Shown: piece after piece, positions 26,615 through 34,872 of the stretch | Layout: every line of letters begins with the position of its first letter | How positions within the stretch are numbered: position 1 is the stretch's first letter | Origin: a virus | Reading direction: 5' to 3' (one strand) | IMG/VR virus record: IMGVR_UViG_3300032275_000001 | Span: 1-64,000 of that record | Length of the DNA: 64,000 bases | Translations under genes and position numbers: made by a program | Notes under the pieces: generated by a model | Database searches by the model: none | Told to the model about the DNA's origin: nothing | Seen by the model: the letters and a program-made list of their open reading frames with translations, nothing else

Positions 26615-26762
26615 GTTTTACTATTTTAATTATTGCAGGTTTTCTTTTTTTATTTTCCTGTTCGTTTTCACATTTATGCCATGCTGCCTCAATCTCTTTT
26701 TGTCTCTCAACAGCATAGATTTCATCATTGGTATATTCCCAATCTTGTAACAGCCAGTCCAT
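26553..26762 (-). CDS. Hypothetical small protein
   Basis: 69 residues. The first 50 residues look coding (DWLLQDWEYTNDEIYAVERQ) and the tail is very basic. It overlaps the next gene by 62 bases in another frame, longer than usual here, so the true end or the next gene's start may differ. Confidence 0.5.
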   Translation of the reverse strand: MDWLLQDWEYTNDEIYAVERQKEIEAAWHKCENEQENKKRKPAIIKIVKHEINNKPSTIRRAHQNRTQP

Positions 26763-26764
26763 AA

Positions 26765-27025
26765 TTATTTAGCTTTTCTAGGTCTTCCAACTTGTTTTTT
26801 AGCAACTGGTGTAGTTTTAATGATGTTAATCTTAGGGGTTCTCTTTTTATATTTTCTCTTTGGTTTAACTATCAATTCTTCTACATCATCACTTTTAAGC
26901 GGATATCCTTCATCTTCCATTCTAATTGTAACTCTTAAATCTTTAGATGATCCATAAAGACTTAATACTATTGCTGTAAAAATAGCAAATACTCCTGTAA
27001 TAATAATAACTGAATTTGTTTCCAT
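26765..27025 (-). CDS. Single-pass membrane protein with basic tail
   Basis: 86 residues. Residues 5-24 (VIIITGVFAIFTAIVLSLYG) form a transmembrane helix; the C-terminal half is lysine/arginine-rich (KPKRKYKKRTPK) and ends GRPRKAK, an AT-hook-like motif. It might tether DNA or proteins to the membrane. Confidence 0.65.
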   Translation of the reverse strand: METNSVIIITGVFAIFTAIVLSLYGSSKDLRVTIRMEDEGYPLKSDDVEELIVKPKRKYKKRTPKINIIKTTPVAKKQVGRPRKAK

Positions 27026-27043
27026 GTTTTCTTTTTTTTAATG

Positions 27044-27328
27044 TTAAAATTTAATTCTCAATCCAAACTGACAGTCAAACCATCCGAATGTTGATTCTGC
27101 TTTACTTTTGTTAAACTTAAATATTTTCTTTAATAGAGGAATAGCATAAGCTTTAATTTTATCATGCTGTTCTGGTGTTATTGTATTGTTATAATACCAT
27201 TGTTCATCCTCTTCTACATCTTTTATTGTTAAATCAATTAATGATAATTGATACTCAATTAGATGTTGTGTAATGTTTGTGCGATTTATTTTACTTGGCT
27301 TCACCCCAAGATTGCCCAATGTTTGCAT
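27044..27328 (-). CDS. Hypothetical protein
   Basis: 94 residues overlapping the polymerase 3' end by 38 bases. Helical, ending in GWFDCQFGLRIKF. No family recognised. The overlap in another frame is consistent with neighbours. Confidence 0.55.
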   Translation of the reverse strand: MQTLGNLGVKPSKINRTNITQHLIEYQLSLIDLTIKDVEEDEQWYYNNTITPEQHDKIKAYAIPLLKKIFKFNKSKAESTFGWFDCQFGLRIKF

Positions 27329-29309
27329 CTGCTTTTATTTTTAAGTTAGTTAAATAATAATTACCTCCTTCTAACATAGAGGATTGAACAGCTTCTTTAG
27401 CTATTTCTTTTAAATTTTCTTCACATTCTACAATAATTTCATCATGAACTGTATTAACAATTTTTATTTTATTAATATAGTTGTTATTTAAAATCCATTC
27501 AAATAATATACTAGTTGCTCTTTTTAGTTGATGAGCACTTCTAGCTTGAACAGGATTATTAAGACATAAACGTTGATATTCAGATTTAAGTTTAAAGAAT
27601 TGACTTACTTCTATTTTTTTAGATTTATAATAATTTACTGAATTAGGAAAAATATATTTGTATTTATTTCCTTTTTCTTCTTCGTCAAACTTTTTTTTGT
27701 AATCAAGTTTTCCTTGTTTATACATTGTCCATTGTTCTTTTGTAATGGATTCTACTTTTTCTTTGTATTCTTTAAATTTATCAAACTTAGGAAGAGCAAG
27801 TTTCCACCCATCTGCAGATTCAATATATCCTTGTTTAATAGATTCTTTAAACACTTCATCTCCCCATGTATACAATCCTTCATGAAGTTCTTTAAAAGCA
27901 TTTTCAATTTTATATGCTTTTTCTAAAGGTATTCCTTCATTTTGGTGAATAGTATAAGCTGAGCCTCCATATTGAAATGCAAATCTTGGACTTTTAGCTG
28001 ATTGTCTTTTAGATTTATGTTCATTAATTATTGTTTCATCATCAAAATCTTTTAATTCTGGAAACAATATTCTAGCAAAAGCACAATGTAAATCATAACC
28101 ATTAACTACAGAAGCAGTCATAGCAGTATCACCAGATAAATCTGCAGCAACAACAGTTTCTTGACCACTATAGTCACAAACAATAATTACATTTCCTTCA
28201 TTAGCTTTAAAACACTTTCTAGTAATAGAATCAGAAGGAAAATTTAAGAAATTTATATTGCCTTTTCTTGTAGATAATCTAGCTGTATCAACCATTGGAT
28301 TAAAATTAGTATATATACGTTCATTTTCTATTTGTTTATATATACTATTCCCAAAGGTTGTCACTCTATGATTAGCTTCTTGAAAACTAAGCCACATCTT
28401 AACAAATTTATGTTTAGATTTACTTATAATGTTTTCACCAATACTATTCTTACCATCTTTATCTTTAGTTTCTATACCAAGAGCATTAAACACTTTAATC
28501 ATTTGTAATGAAGAACCTATTGATATATGTATTCTTTTTTTAGTATCAAACATGTCTATTTGACTATCTGCAAACTGTTTAAGATTATCATATATATAAT
28601 CTTCAATGACTTCTTTCCATTTAATTGTATTTTCTGCATCTACAAGCATTTTATCAATCCATGCTTCAGAGCTAATAGGAAGCCCACATTGCTCAATATA
28701 AGCAAGAGCTTTAACATATCTACAATGTAAATTATAAGTGTCTATAAAGCCTCCTTTATCAATCTTTAACATAAGAGCATCATGTAGCTCAATAAGTCTA
28801 TCAATATCATTAAATGAATATTCAATTGTGCTTGTTTGACTTAGTTTTACTATATGAATATTCTTTTGGTCTGTTTTGTCATAAATAACATTTAGCTCTT
28901 TTTTCATTACAGAACCAAAATCATGTCTTATAGGTAGATAATATTCATCTACACCTCCATTATATAAGATTTTACTAGCAAGCATTGTATCTTTTACATT
29001 TTTAGGATAAAACCCATACTTATAACAAAATCCTACATCAAACAAAGCATTATGAAATATCATTGTTTTATCTTCTATATATGGAACAAGATCAGCAAAC
29101 TCATAATTATCATTATACATAACAATTATATAATTATTTTCTCCTGTTCCTATTTGAAAACAAAACATATCACAATTTCTTGGTTGTAATCCTGTAGTTT
29201 CTGAATCACAAGCTATTGTTTCAGGTAATACCATATCTTCTAATGTACAATAATTATATTCCCCAATAGCCTCAAATGGTTTTTTATTTTTACATATTAT
29301 ATAATTCAT
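27291..29309 (-). CDS. Family A DNA polymerase
   Basis: 672 residues, replicative polymerase with 3'-5' proofreading. Exo I is ACDSETTGL (D35, E37) and Exo II contains HNALFDVGFCY. Polymerase motif A is IIVCDYSGQETVVAAD near 380, motif B KSPRFAFQYGGSAY near 440, motif C VNTVHDEIIVE near 620. Size and layout are those of T7-like or crAss-like PolA. It is A/T-rich in codon choice. A TATCTTTG box at 29329-29336 lies upstream but lacks a clear -33 element. Confidence 0.93.
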   Translation of the reverse strand: MNYIICKNKKPFEAIGEYNYCTLEDMVLPETIACDSETTGLQPRNCDMFCFQIGTGENNYIIVMYNDNYEFADLVPYIEDKTMIFHNALFDVGFCYKYGFYPKNVKDTMLASKILYNGGVDEYYLPIRHDFGSVMKKELNVIYDKTDQKNIHIVKLSQTSTIEYSFNDIDRLIELHDALMLKIDKGGFIDTYNLHCRYVKALAYIEQCGLPISSEAWIDKMLVDAENTIKWKEVIEDYIYDNLKQFADSQIDMFDTKKRIHISIGSSLQMIKVFNALGIETKDKDGKNSIGENIISKSKHKFVKMWLSFQEANHRVTTFGNSIYKQIENERIYTNFNPMVDTARLSTRKGNINFLNFPSDSITRKCFKANEGNVIIVCDYSGQETVVAADLSGDTAMTASVVNGYDLHCAFARILFPELKDFDDETIINEHKSKRQSAKSPRFAFQYGGSAYTIHQNEGIPLEKAYKIENAFKELHEGLYTWGDEVFKESIKQGYIESADGWKLALPKFDKFKEYKEKVESITKEQWTMYKQGKLDYKKKFDEEEKGNKYKYIFPNSVNYYKSKKIEVSQFFKLKSEYQRLCLNNPVQARSAHQLKRATSILFEWILNNNYINKIKIVNTVHDEIIVECEENLKEIAKEAVQSSMLEGGNYYLTNLKIKADANIGQSWGEAK

Positions 29310-29346
29310 AATTTAGTTTTTAGGGTTACAAAGATAATAAAAAATA

Positions 29347-29805
29347 TTAGTTATTATAATAATATCTTACGTGATCAGAATATATTACCACTCTACTTGG
29401 TACACCATTGAATGATATATTAGTTGGAGGAACTTCAATACCTATTTCTGCAGGCTGTTGTTTAATCTCAGACTTCTCTATAATCTCTTCACATATCTCT
29501 TTTAATATGACTTCTGATTTATTATCAGTTACATCTAATAGAGAACCTGGCATAAGATCAAAGTCTATTGATTGTTGTACAATAGTTGGTCTAATCTTTC
29601 TTACATGTGGTCTTCTAGTTGGTCCATCATAATTCTTTTTAATCTTCTTTGTAGATTTAGCAAGTTTCCAAACTTTTGCATAAACTCCTCCAATTGGTCT
29701 ATCAAATTCTACGCATAAATTATCTGCAATAATAGAAACAGGTTTACCTGTTCTAATTTCTTCTTTAATGTAATTAATTTCTTTTGCTGTGTACGTTCTT
29801 TTCAT
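29347..29805 (-). CDS. Helix-turn-helix DNA-binding protein
   Basis: 152 residues. The first 45 (RTYTAKEINYIKEEIRTGKP then DRPIGGVYAKVWKLAKST) have the form of a small helix-turn-helix of the Myb/SANT-like phage type. The C-terminus is beta-rich with NISFNGVPSRVVIYSDHVRY. Probably a regulator; target unknown. Confidence 0.65.
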   Translation of the reverse strand: MKRTYTAKEINYIKEEIRTGKPVSIIADNLCVEFDRPIGGVYAKVWKLAKSTKKIKKNYDGPTRRPHVRKIRPTIVQQSIDFDLMPGSLLDVTDNKSEVILKEICEEIIEKSEIKQQPAEIGIEVPPTNISFNGVPSRVVIYSDHVRYYYNN

Positions 29806-30050
29806 ACTGGTTTTAGTTTACGGTTTATAAATTCTCTTACAATCATTCTATTTCTATGTGATAACTCTCTAGTATCAAACTCAACTTGTATGATGTTCTC
29901 ATATACCTTTCTTGATATCATGTATTTAACACCATTCTTGTGAGTTGGATCATTTGATTCTAATGTAGCAGCTGTACTCTTTAGTTTGTTAGCTATTGAT
30001 TCAGCTATTTTTCTTTCTTTTGTATGCTTATCTGATGATAATATATTCAT
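29802..30050 (-). CDS. Hypothetical small protein
   Basis: 82 residues, mostly helical, no motif recognised. It overlaps its neighbour by 4 bases. Confidence 0.6.
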   Translation of the reverse strand: MNILSSDKHTKERKIAESIANKLKSTAATLESNDPTHKNGVKYMISRKVYENIIQVEFDTRELSHRNRMIVREFINRKLKPV

Positions 30051-30052
30051 AT

Positions 30053-30505
30053 TTATTCTTCTTCTAATCCATCGTTTAATGTTTCATCCCAATCATTATC
30101 TGATTCAGGAACTCTTAATATCACTTTATCTTCAAATAATATAGGCCCTGGTTCTTCATCATTCTCACTTAGTTCTATATCTATATATCCATCACATTCT
30201 CTTAATATGAAATTGATGTCATCTAATGATATTTCTCTAAGTTCATCTGTATGTTGTCCTTCATCCCACCAACCAAGTTCTTCTTCAGTTGCTAATAGTT
30301 CTTCACCATCATCTATGATGAATAGTTCAACAGGCGCACCATTAGCAGCCATAAATGCAGCAGCATCTTCAGGAACTTCTTCTAGTGCCCATAGTTCTAC
30401 ATATGGTTCTATTATGCCAACAGATATTCTATTGACAAAGAGCATACCCTTCTCTAATGTAAAAGGAAGGTAACTCTTTAATACTATTTCTCCTGTATAC
30501 CACAT
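30053..30505 (-). CDS. Hypothetical acidic protein
   Basis: 150 residues, strongly acidic throughout (net negative, ending WDETLNDGLEEE). Acidic phage proteins of this size sometimes mimic DNA to block host enzymes, but no such family is recognisable. It shares one base with the gene upstream. Confidence 0.6.
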   Translation of the reverse strand: MWYTGEIVLKSYLPFTLEKGMLFVNRISVGIIEPYVELWALEEVPEDAAAFMAANGAPVELFIIDDGEELLATEEELGWWDEGQHTDELREISLDDINFILRECDGYIDIELSENDEEPGPILFEDKVILRVPESDNDWDETLNDGLEEE

Positions 30506-30798
30506 TAGAAATCTGTTTTAATTGGTTGTGGTGATATTTCATATGTACATGTTTGACTATATAGTCTTAGTATTATGTGAAGCTGTTCTATTCTTAAATA
30601 ATTCTCTTCTTCCTCTAATGCTAGTCCTTTTATCTGTACACCATTACCATTATCAATTAGTTCAATAGCTTTTGTTTCTACAATACTACTGTCCCATTCA
30701 AGATGCTCACTGTAATACAATGTGTGAATCATTGAACCTTCTGTGTTTGTTTTTAGATAGTCATACTCATGTATACCATCTATGTAAATTTCTTCCAT
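30505..30798 (-). CDS. Hypothetical small acidic protein
   Basis: 97 residues, beta-rich, no family recognised. Its stop overlaps the ATG of the following acidic protein, indicating coupling. Confidence 0.6.
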   Translation of the reverse strand: MEEIYIDGIHEYDYLKTNTEGSMIHTLYYSEHLEWDSSIVETKAIELIDNGNGVQIKGLALEEEENYLRIEQLHIILRLYSQTCTYEISPQPIKTDF

Positions 30799-30817
30799 GT
30801 TATTAGGGGGTTTTAAG

Positions 30818-31051
30818 TTAATATCCTGCTAGTTTTGCCATTAATCCATCATTGCTTAATATATAAGCAAGAGAGTTTTCTTGTTGTGATGTAAGAGATT
30901 TAATAGCAGAAACAAGATTGATTCTACTATATGTTATATCTTCTCCATACATCTTCTTTACATTCTCTCCTATTTCTAAGAAGTCTGTTATGTTAAAATG
31001 ATCTATAGGTTGTTCATTATCATCAACCCATCTTCCGTTAATTATTTTCAT
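30818..31051 (-). CDS. Hypothetical small protein
   Basis: 77 residues; opens MKIINGRWVDDNEQPID, typical of short phage accessory proteins. No function assigned. Overlaps the preceding gene by 4 bases. Confidence 0.6.
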   Translation of the reverse strand: MKIINGRWVDDNEQPIDHFNITDFLEIGENVKKMYGEDITYSRINLVSAIKSLTSQQENSLAYILSNDGLMAKLAGY

Positions 31052-31293
31052 TGTTCTTGATTTAATTGGTTATCTATTGCTTTCTCTATTATTTCATTGT
31101 ATACATCATCACTAAGTAAATCAGTGATTCTTGTTCCATTAAGTGACACAGATATTATTTCAAACTCAGCAGAACATCCTGGATGTCCAGATCCATCTGG
31201 ATAATACATAACCATTGGTTCTTCAGGAGAATAATATCCATGTACATCTAAATACACATCATCTATTGTAACACCTATTTCTATTTCTTTCAT
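31048..31293 (-). CDS. Hypothetical small protein
   Basis: 81 residues, acidic N-terminal beta region (EIGVTIDDVYLDVHGYYSPE) and a C-terminal helix. Similar short proteins occur in Flavobacterium phages; role unknown. Confidence 0.6.
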   Translation of the reverse strand: MKEIEIGVTIDDVYLDVHGYYSPEEPMVMYYPDGSGHPGCSAEFEIISVSLNGTRITDLLSDDVYNEIIEKAIDNQLNQEQ

Positions 31294-31296
31294 AGC

Positions 31297-31584
31297 TTAT
31301 TTCTTTTTAAATTGTTCAAACCATTCATCAAATGGTATATAACTTTGAGCATAAGAGTTTTTATATCTCACCCAATAATGTTCTCTTTTATCCATTAAAT
31401 CATATACTTCTTCCTCACTATAACTATTCTCTTGTTGCCATTTAGCAAATAATATATGACTTTCTATAATTGCTTCTTTACTTGCATAAATGTCTGGATA
31501 TGTTTTATCTCCACTAATTTGTTTAGTAAATCTATTATTTACAAATATTTCAGCAGCTTCTTCAAGTGTTTCTTTATTTTTCAT
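31297..31584 (-). CDS. Small protein of a family frequent in Flavobacterium phages
   Basis: 95 residues: LEEAAEIFVNN, then HILFAKWQQENSYSEEEVYD and FDEWFEQFKK. The pattern EEAAE...AKWQxE...YSEEEVxxL...WFEQFKK is one I associate with Flavobacterium phages and prophages. It shares the AKWQ element with the paralogues at 18655-19127. Function unknown. Confidence 0.7.
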   Translation of the reverse strand: MKNKETLEEAAEIFVNNRFTKQISGDKTYPDIYASKEAIIESHILFAKWQQENSYSEEEVYDLMDKREHYWVRYKNSYAQSYIPFDEWFEQFKKK

Positions 31585-32344
31585 AATGTGATTTCATTGA
31601 TTTATAAGATTCTAATAATAATTCTCCATCTCTGTTATCAAAAACAGATTTTAATATTCTATTCTTTTCTGTGTCATCAGGTAAAGAATTAATCATATCT
31701 ATAAAATAACCTAACCTCCAAGTAAGAATAATATTCTCTTGTTCTTTCATACACATATCAATAACCTCTTTAGGGTTGATGTTATAATCAAAAGGAACTT
31801 TAAATATAACTTCTTCAAGTGTTTCTTGTTTAGGTTCTTCTTTTGGATTACACTTTCTACATATTTTAGGGTTAACCCCATTAATTACACCTGATTGACA
31901 ATTCTTATTATCACAATTACTAATTTTAAGTTCTTCTTTTGGAATGATGATTTTATATTTATAGGTTAATTTATGATTTTTAGTTCCATTAGCAATTCTT
32001 TTAATGTCAACTTCATCACAACTACTATTATTAACAAACCACTCTAAAAAATCATCATCAATAGCTTGTACACCATCTTTGATTAAGTCTTGGTCTGTTG
32101 TTAGGATTATTTTACGTTCATAACCTCCATAAATATCTCTAATTGTAGATTTTGACATTTGATTTTGCAATCCTAAAAACCAATCTCTTTCTTTAATTTC
32201 TTCTGAATTAGTGATGTAGATGTGTTGGTTAGTTGCCCCATCAACTTGTTGTAAATAACCTTCTGACCAATCTAACTTACCAATACTATTTACTTTATAA
32301 GTTCTACTTGGTTTGTCTGTTGATAATATGTGTATGTTTTTCAT
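31574..32344 (-). CDS. Conserved zinc-knuckle protein
   Basis: 256 residues. It opens MKNIHILSTDKPSRTYKVN and contains TTDQDLIKDGVQAIDDDFLE, both features I associate with Bacteroidota phages and mobile elements. A zinc knuckle, CDNKNCQSG then CRKC, sits at about 145-168. Function unknown. A 27-base sequence shared with 35123-35149 lies just upstream (32376-32402). Confidence 0.7.
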   Translation of the reverse strand: MKNIHILSTDKPSRTYKVNSIGKLDWSEGYLQQVDGATNQHIYITNSEEIKERDWFLGLQNQMSKSTIRDIYGGYERKIILTTDQDLIKDGVQAIDDDFLEWFVNNSSCDEVDIKRIANGTKNHKLTYKYKIIIPKEELKISNCDNKNCQSGVINGVNPKICRKCNPKEEPKQETLEEVIFKVPFDYNINPKEVIDMCMKEQENIILTWRLGYFIDMINSLPDDTEKNRILKSVFDNRDGELLLESYKSMKSHYEK

Positions 32345-32375
32345 CTTATAATGTGTTTTTATAGTTAAATTGTAA

Positions 32376-32402
32376 GTTTTAAACTGACTAGAGTGATATA
32401 AA
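32376..32402 (-). repeat. 27-base dispersed repeat, copy 1
   Basis: The plus strand reads GTTTTAAACTGACTA, a variable base, then AGTGATAT; 25 of 27 bases match copy 2 at 35123-35149. It lies in the leader of the gene starting at 32344 and may be a regulator site or RNA leader element. Confidence 0.5.
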
Positions 32403-32419
32403 TCATAATATAATGTGAT

Positions 32420-32812
32420 TTATATCTCAAGATAGTCTTCTATATCTTCTCCTTTTTCATTTTGAAAAATGTCAGGACACATACCACATGTATACCATTC
32501 TAGCACAATCTCATGTACTTGATCATCAGTTAATCCTAACTGTTCAATAGTTGATATATTTGGTAGAATCTTATTAGTCATAATATTATATAATGATTTA
32601 ACTTGTTCTATTGTTTTTATATGTTTCAAGCTATAATGTAATGAATCTTCAAAATCATCATTACTAACACACATTGTTATATAATCATCATCACGTTCAT
32701 AACAATGAAATTGTAAAGAGATATCTTTATTTATTTTTAAAGATAAATAAGGATTAACATCTATGAATCCTAAACCAATAAGATTATCTTTTGTTATCTG
32801 TATATTTTTCAT
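32420..32812 (-). CDS. Hypothetical protein
   Basis: 130 residues. MKNIQITKDNLIGLGFIDVN, then SLKHIKTIEQVKSLYNIMTN. This arrangement is familiar from small Flavobacterium phage proteins; activity unknown. Confidence 0.65.
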   Translation of the reverse strand: MKNIQITKDNLIGLGFIDVNPYLSLKINKDISLQFHCYERDDDYITMCVSNDDFEDSLHYSLKHIKTIEQVKSLYNIMTNKILPNISTIEQLGLTDDQVHEIVLEWYTCGMCPDIFQNEKGEDIEDYLEI

Positions 32813-32816
32813 AATG

Positions 32817-33038
32817 TTATTTGTTTTTTACTATATGCAATCTTCTTTTCTTGTCATAAATAACATTTTCTTCTGGTATAAGCTTAACCTCACTCAATAA
32901 TATCTTACAAGGCTCATCTAAATACCATACATAGTCTGGATCTGTATCTGAGATCATACCAATCTCACAATACTTTGCTCTGATTCCTGGTGGTTGGAAA
33001 TAAACTGTGTTACTCATTTTTGTTGAATGTTTCTTCAT
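32817..33038 (-). CDS. Hypothetical small protein
   Basis: 73 residues, beta-rich with KYCEIGMISDTDPDYVWYLD; possibly a small barrel. It overlaps the upstream gene by 29 bases. Confidence 0.6.
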   Translation of the reverse strand: MKKHSTKMSNTVYFQPPGIRAKYCEIGMISDTDPDYVWYLDEPCKILLSEVKLIPEENVIYDKKRRLHIVKNK

Positions 33039-33216
33039 AGATCTTTTCTAAAGTCCAGTGGTTTTTCTGTGTTGTCATAATACAACATTTAGCTCCAAAG
33101 TGTAGCATGTCTTTCTTCTCCATTTCTTTGGCTTGTTCATATATACTATCAAATTCATCTTGGGTAAAATGTTCTTTTGATTGCATTTGTTTGAAATACC
33201 ATTCTATTGCTGTCAT
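33010..33216 (-). CDS. Hypothetical small protein
   Basis: 68 residues, helical, with EWYFKQMQSKEHFTQDEFDS near the start, a pattern of many short phage proteins. No function known. Confidence 0.6.
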   Translation of the reverse strand: MTAIEWYFKQMQSKEHFTQDEFDSIYEQAKEMEKKDMLHFGAKCCIMTTQKNHWTLEKIYEETFNKNE

Positions 33217-33239
33217 ATCTTATTTCTTTTTAAGTTAAT

Positions 33240-33268
33240 AAAGAATAAGGGCTCCTGTTACAGAGCCC
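33240..33268 (-). terminator. Rho-independent terminator
   Basis: Minus strand stem GGGCTC (33268-33263) / GAGCCC (33254-33249), then TTATTCTTTATT. It follows the 48-residue membrane protein gene by about 14 bases and separates it from the gene at 33216. Confidence 0.65.
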
Positions 33269-33281
33269 ATCATTCCCCTCC

Positions 33282-33428
33282 TTAATAACCCAACTTCTCA
33301 AGTTGATTTATATTGGCTTCTACAATATACACACCGTGTGTTATTGTACATGAGAATGCTATACACATAGCAAACGCTAATTGTCTGAATTGCCAAAATT
33401 CTGTTGGCTGTAATCTAATTGTCTTCAT
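33282..33428 (-). CDS. Small membrane protein
   Basis: 48 residues; residues about 15-35 (RQLAFAMCIAFSCTITHGVY) form one transmembrane helix. It lies alone between two terminators (33240-33268 and 33457-33484), so it should be expressed on its own transcript or by readthrough. Confidence 0.55.
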   Translation of the reverse strand: MKTIRLQPTEFWQFRQLAFAMCIAFSCTITHGVYIVEANINQLEKLGY

Positions 33429-33456
33429 TTCTATTGTTATTAAGGATTAATACAAA

Positions 33457-33484
33457 TTAAAAAAGCCTCTTGTTACAGAGGCTT
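33457..33484 (-). terminator. Rho-independent terminator downstream of the tmRNA
   Basis: Minus strand stem AGCCTCT (33483-33477) / AGAGGCT (33470-33464) with loop GTAACA, followed by six T. It is 130 bases after the tmRNA 3' end and would end that transcript. Confidence 0.75.
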
Positions 33485-33613
33485 TGATTGTTGAGGTTGG
33501 AACTTTCTTCTCTTAAGTACTCAACACCTTTTTTGTGTAAAAAGGACTTAACATTCGTGGTATGCAAACTACCCAATGTCTGTTACTGTGCTATTTGCGT
33601 CAAGTAACTGCTG

Positions 33614-34029
33614 TGGACTCGGAGGGATTCGAACCCTCGTGTTGCTTACTTCAAAAATACAATTTTATACAGCTTTACGTTTCTTTAAACTCTTTACGTT
33701 AGAAAGGTCAACTAATTAAAGAAGACTCCACCAGAGAGTTTTTTACGTATACTCACAAACTTCTATGGCAAATGTTATAGTCTGTAGCCAGTGTGTGACT
33801 TAATCTCCTAATTCTTAGGTTTAGGCAGCCTCAACTAATTCTCCGAATATAACATCAGATTTAACTTCAGTTCCACCATTTAAGATGTTATGAACTACAG
33901 TCATGTTAGCTTGTACTTGGGCATTCTCTTGTTGTTTGTCATTTAAAATGATTCACCTTAGTTTTATACAGTTATCTCTCTGTGCTGAATTGTATAATCT
34001 ATAATAACCAGTCAATTCCATTCGAGCCC
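33614..34029 (-). ncRNA. ssrA: Putative phage-encoded tmRNA (transfer-messenger RNA)
   Basis: 416 nt. The acceptor stem is 7 bp: GGGCUCG (34029-34023) with CGAGUCC (33621-33615), including the G3-U70 wobble that marks alanine acceptors. Next comes UGGAAUUGACUGG, close to the tmRNA consensus UGGAUUCGACGGG. A P2 helix pairs AUACAAUU-CAGC (33995-33984) with GCUG...AAUUGUAU (33673-33657). The T arm GAGGG-UUCGAAU-CCCUC is perfect (33638-33622). Inside is a reading frame ending VEAA-UAA (stop 33823-33821), followed two bases later by a P5-like hairpin (33819-33807). CCA is not encoded. No protein gene explains this region. Confidence 0.78.
33821..33952 (-). other. tmRNA tag reading frame
   Basis: The frame is open from after a TGA at 33955-33953 to TAA at 33823-33821, up to 43 codons, and ends GELVEAA. 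A GAC codon falls at nucleotide 90 of the RNA, where the E. coli resume codon lies, which would give a tag near 39 residues. A short tag starting at GGA-GAA (33844) would be GELVEAA and matches the GE start of Bacteroidota tags. Which is used cannot be decided from sequence. Confidence 0.5.
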
Positions 34030-34333
34030 ATTATTATTAGCACCCAGTTTATATAGCTTGAATCTCTCAAGTACCATGCCTTATTAGGGTCTATATATAA
34101 ACTTAGGGTCACGTAGTTAATAAAAAAATGATAGGCTTATCAGAACCTTTTTTTAAAAATTAACTACTTGCTGAGAACTCATTACGTGAGTAGAGATAGT
34201 ATCCTATACTCTCTTTTAAATGACTATATTGCTTTCTCAAGGCAACTCACGTTTACATATTACTATGTATATCCAATTTTTATACAGGCTTTCAATGTTT
34301 AGTCCTGTTTTTCTAAAAATAACAATCTTTTTA
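34030..34333. other. Gene-free stretch upstream of the tmRNA
   Basis: No reading frame with coding character on either strand. It should hold the tmRNA promoter, which I could not identify; TAAGTTTA at about 34100 on the minus strand is the nearest -7-like box. CTTGAGAGATTCAAG near 34070 is a small inverted repeat. TCAATGTTTAG at about 34296 recurs at about 34953 on the other side of the HNH gene. Confidence 0.4.
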
Positions 34334-34365
34334 TTTGTTCCTTTGAGAAACATTTATTATATTTG
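34334..34365 (+). promoter_or_regulatory. Promoter TTTG-N20-TATATTTG
   Basis: TTTG (34334-34337), exactly 20 bases, TATATTTG (34358-34365). The HNH ATG is at 34369, so the transcript would be leaderless or nearly so. Confidence 0.6.
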
Positions 34366-34368
34366 TAT

Positions 34369-34872
34369 ATGACTAAAGAAATCCTTAAACAAATGTTAGA
34401 TGATGGTTTAAATACTCAACAAATGGCTGAGATATTAAACTGTACAAGAAGAACTATAAGTAATGCTATTAATAGAAATAACTTAGAGTCTCCACGTAAT
34501 AAAAGTATTAGATTAAATGTTAAGCACTGTGCTGGATGTAAAAAAACATTAGACAGAAGCTTATTTTATACTAAATCTAATAAAAATAGTAGTTTATGTA
34601 AAAGTTGTATTGTTACAAACAATAAAACTAGTAGACAAACTGTAAAGCAACAATGTATAGAATACTTAGGTGGATGTTGTTCTAAATGTGGTTACAATAA
34701 ATGTAACGCTGCTTTAGAGTTTCATCATTTAGATCCAAGCCAAAAAGATAAAAATTATACTAATAATAGATTTTTAAATTTTGAAAAACTTAAACCTGAG
34801 TTAGATAAGTGTGTCCTTCTGTGTGCAAATTGCCATAGAGAAGAACATCACTCATCAACTACTGACATCTAA
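34369..34872 (+). CDS. HNH homing endonuclease, opposite strand to the tmRNA
   Basis: 167 residues. A helix-turn-helix at 1-35 (NTQQMAEILNCTRRTISNAI), two zinc knuckles (CAGCKK; CKSC), then an HNH core CSKCGYNKCNAALEFHHLDP and LCANCHREEHH. It is the only plus-strand gene in the left half, lying between the tmRNA and the gene ending at 35272. A similar 11-base sequence flanks it on both sides, so it looks like an inserted mobile gene. The ATG at 34369 is preferred over TTG at 34363. Confidence 0.85.
   Translation: MTKEILKQMLDDGLNTQQMAEILNCTRRTISNAINRNNLESPRNKSIRLNVKHCAGCKKTLDRSLFYTKSNKNSSLCKSCIVTNNKTSRQTVKQQCIEYLGGCCSKCGYNKCNAALEFHHLDPSQKDKNYTNNRFLNFEKLKPELDKCVLLCANCHREEHHSSTTDI

Noticed and set aside
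33614-33735. A tRNA-Val-like gene using the T arm at 33622-33638
   Set aside because: The 5' partner near 33735 gave a stem with a mismatch and a 55-base variable arm. The tmRNA reading gives a better 7-bp acceptor and explains the whole 416-nt interval.
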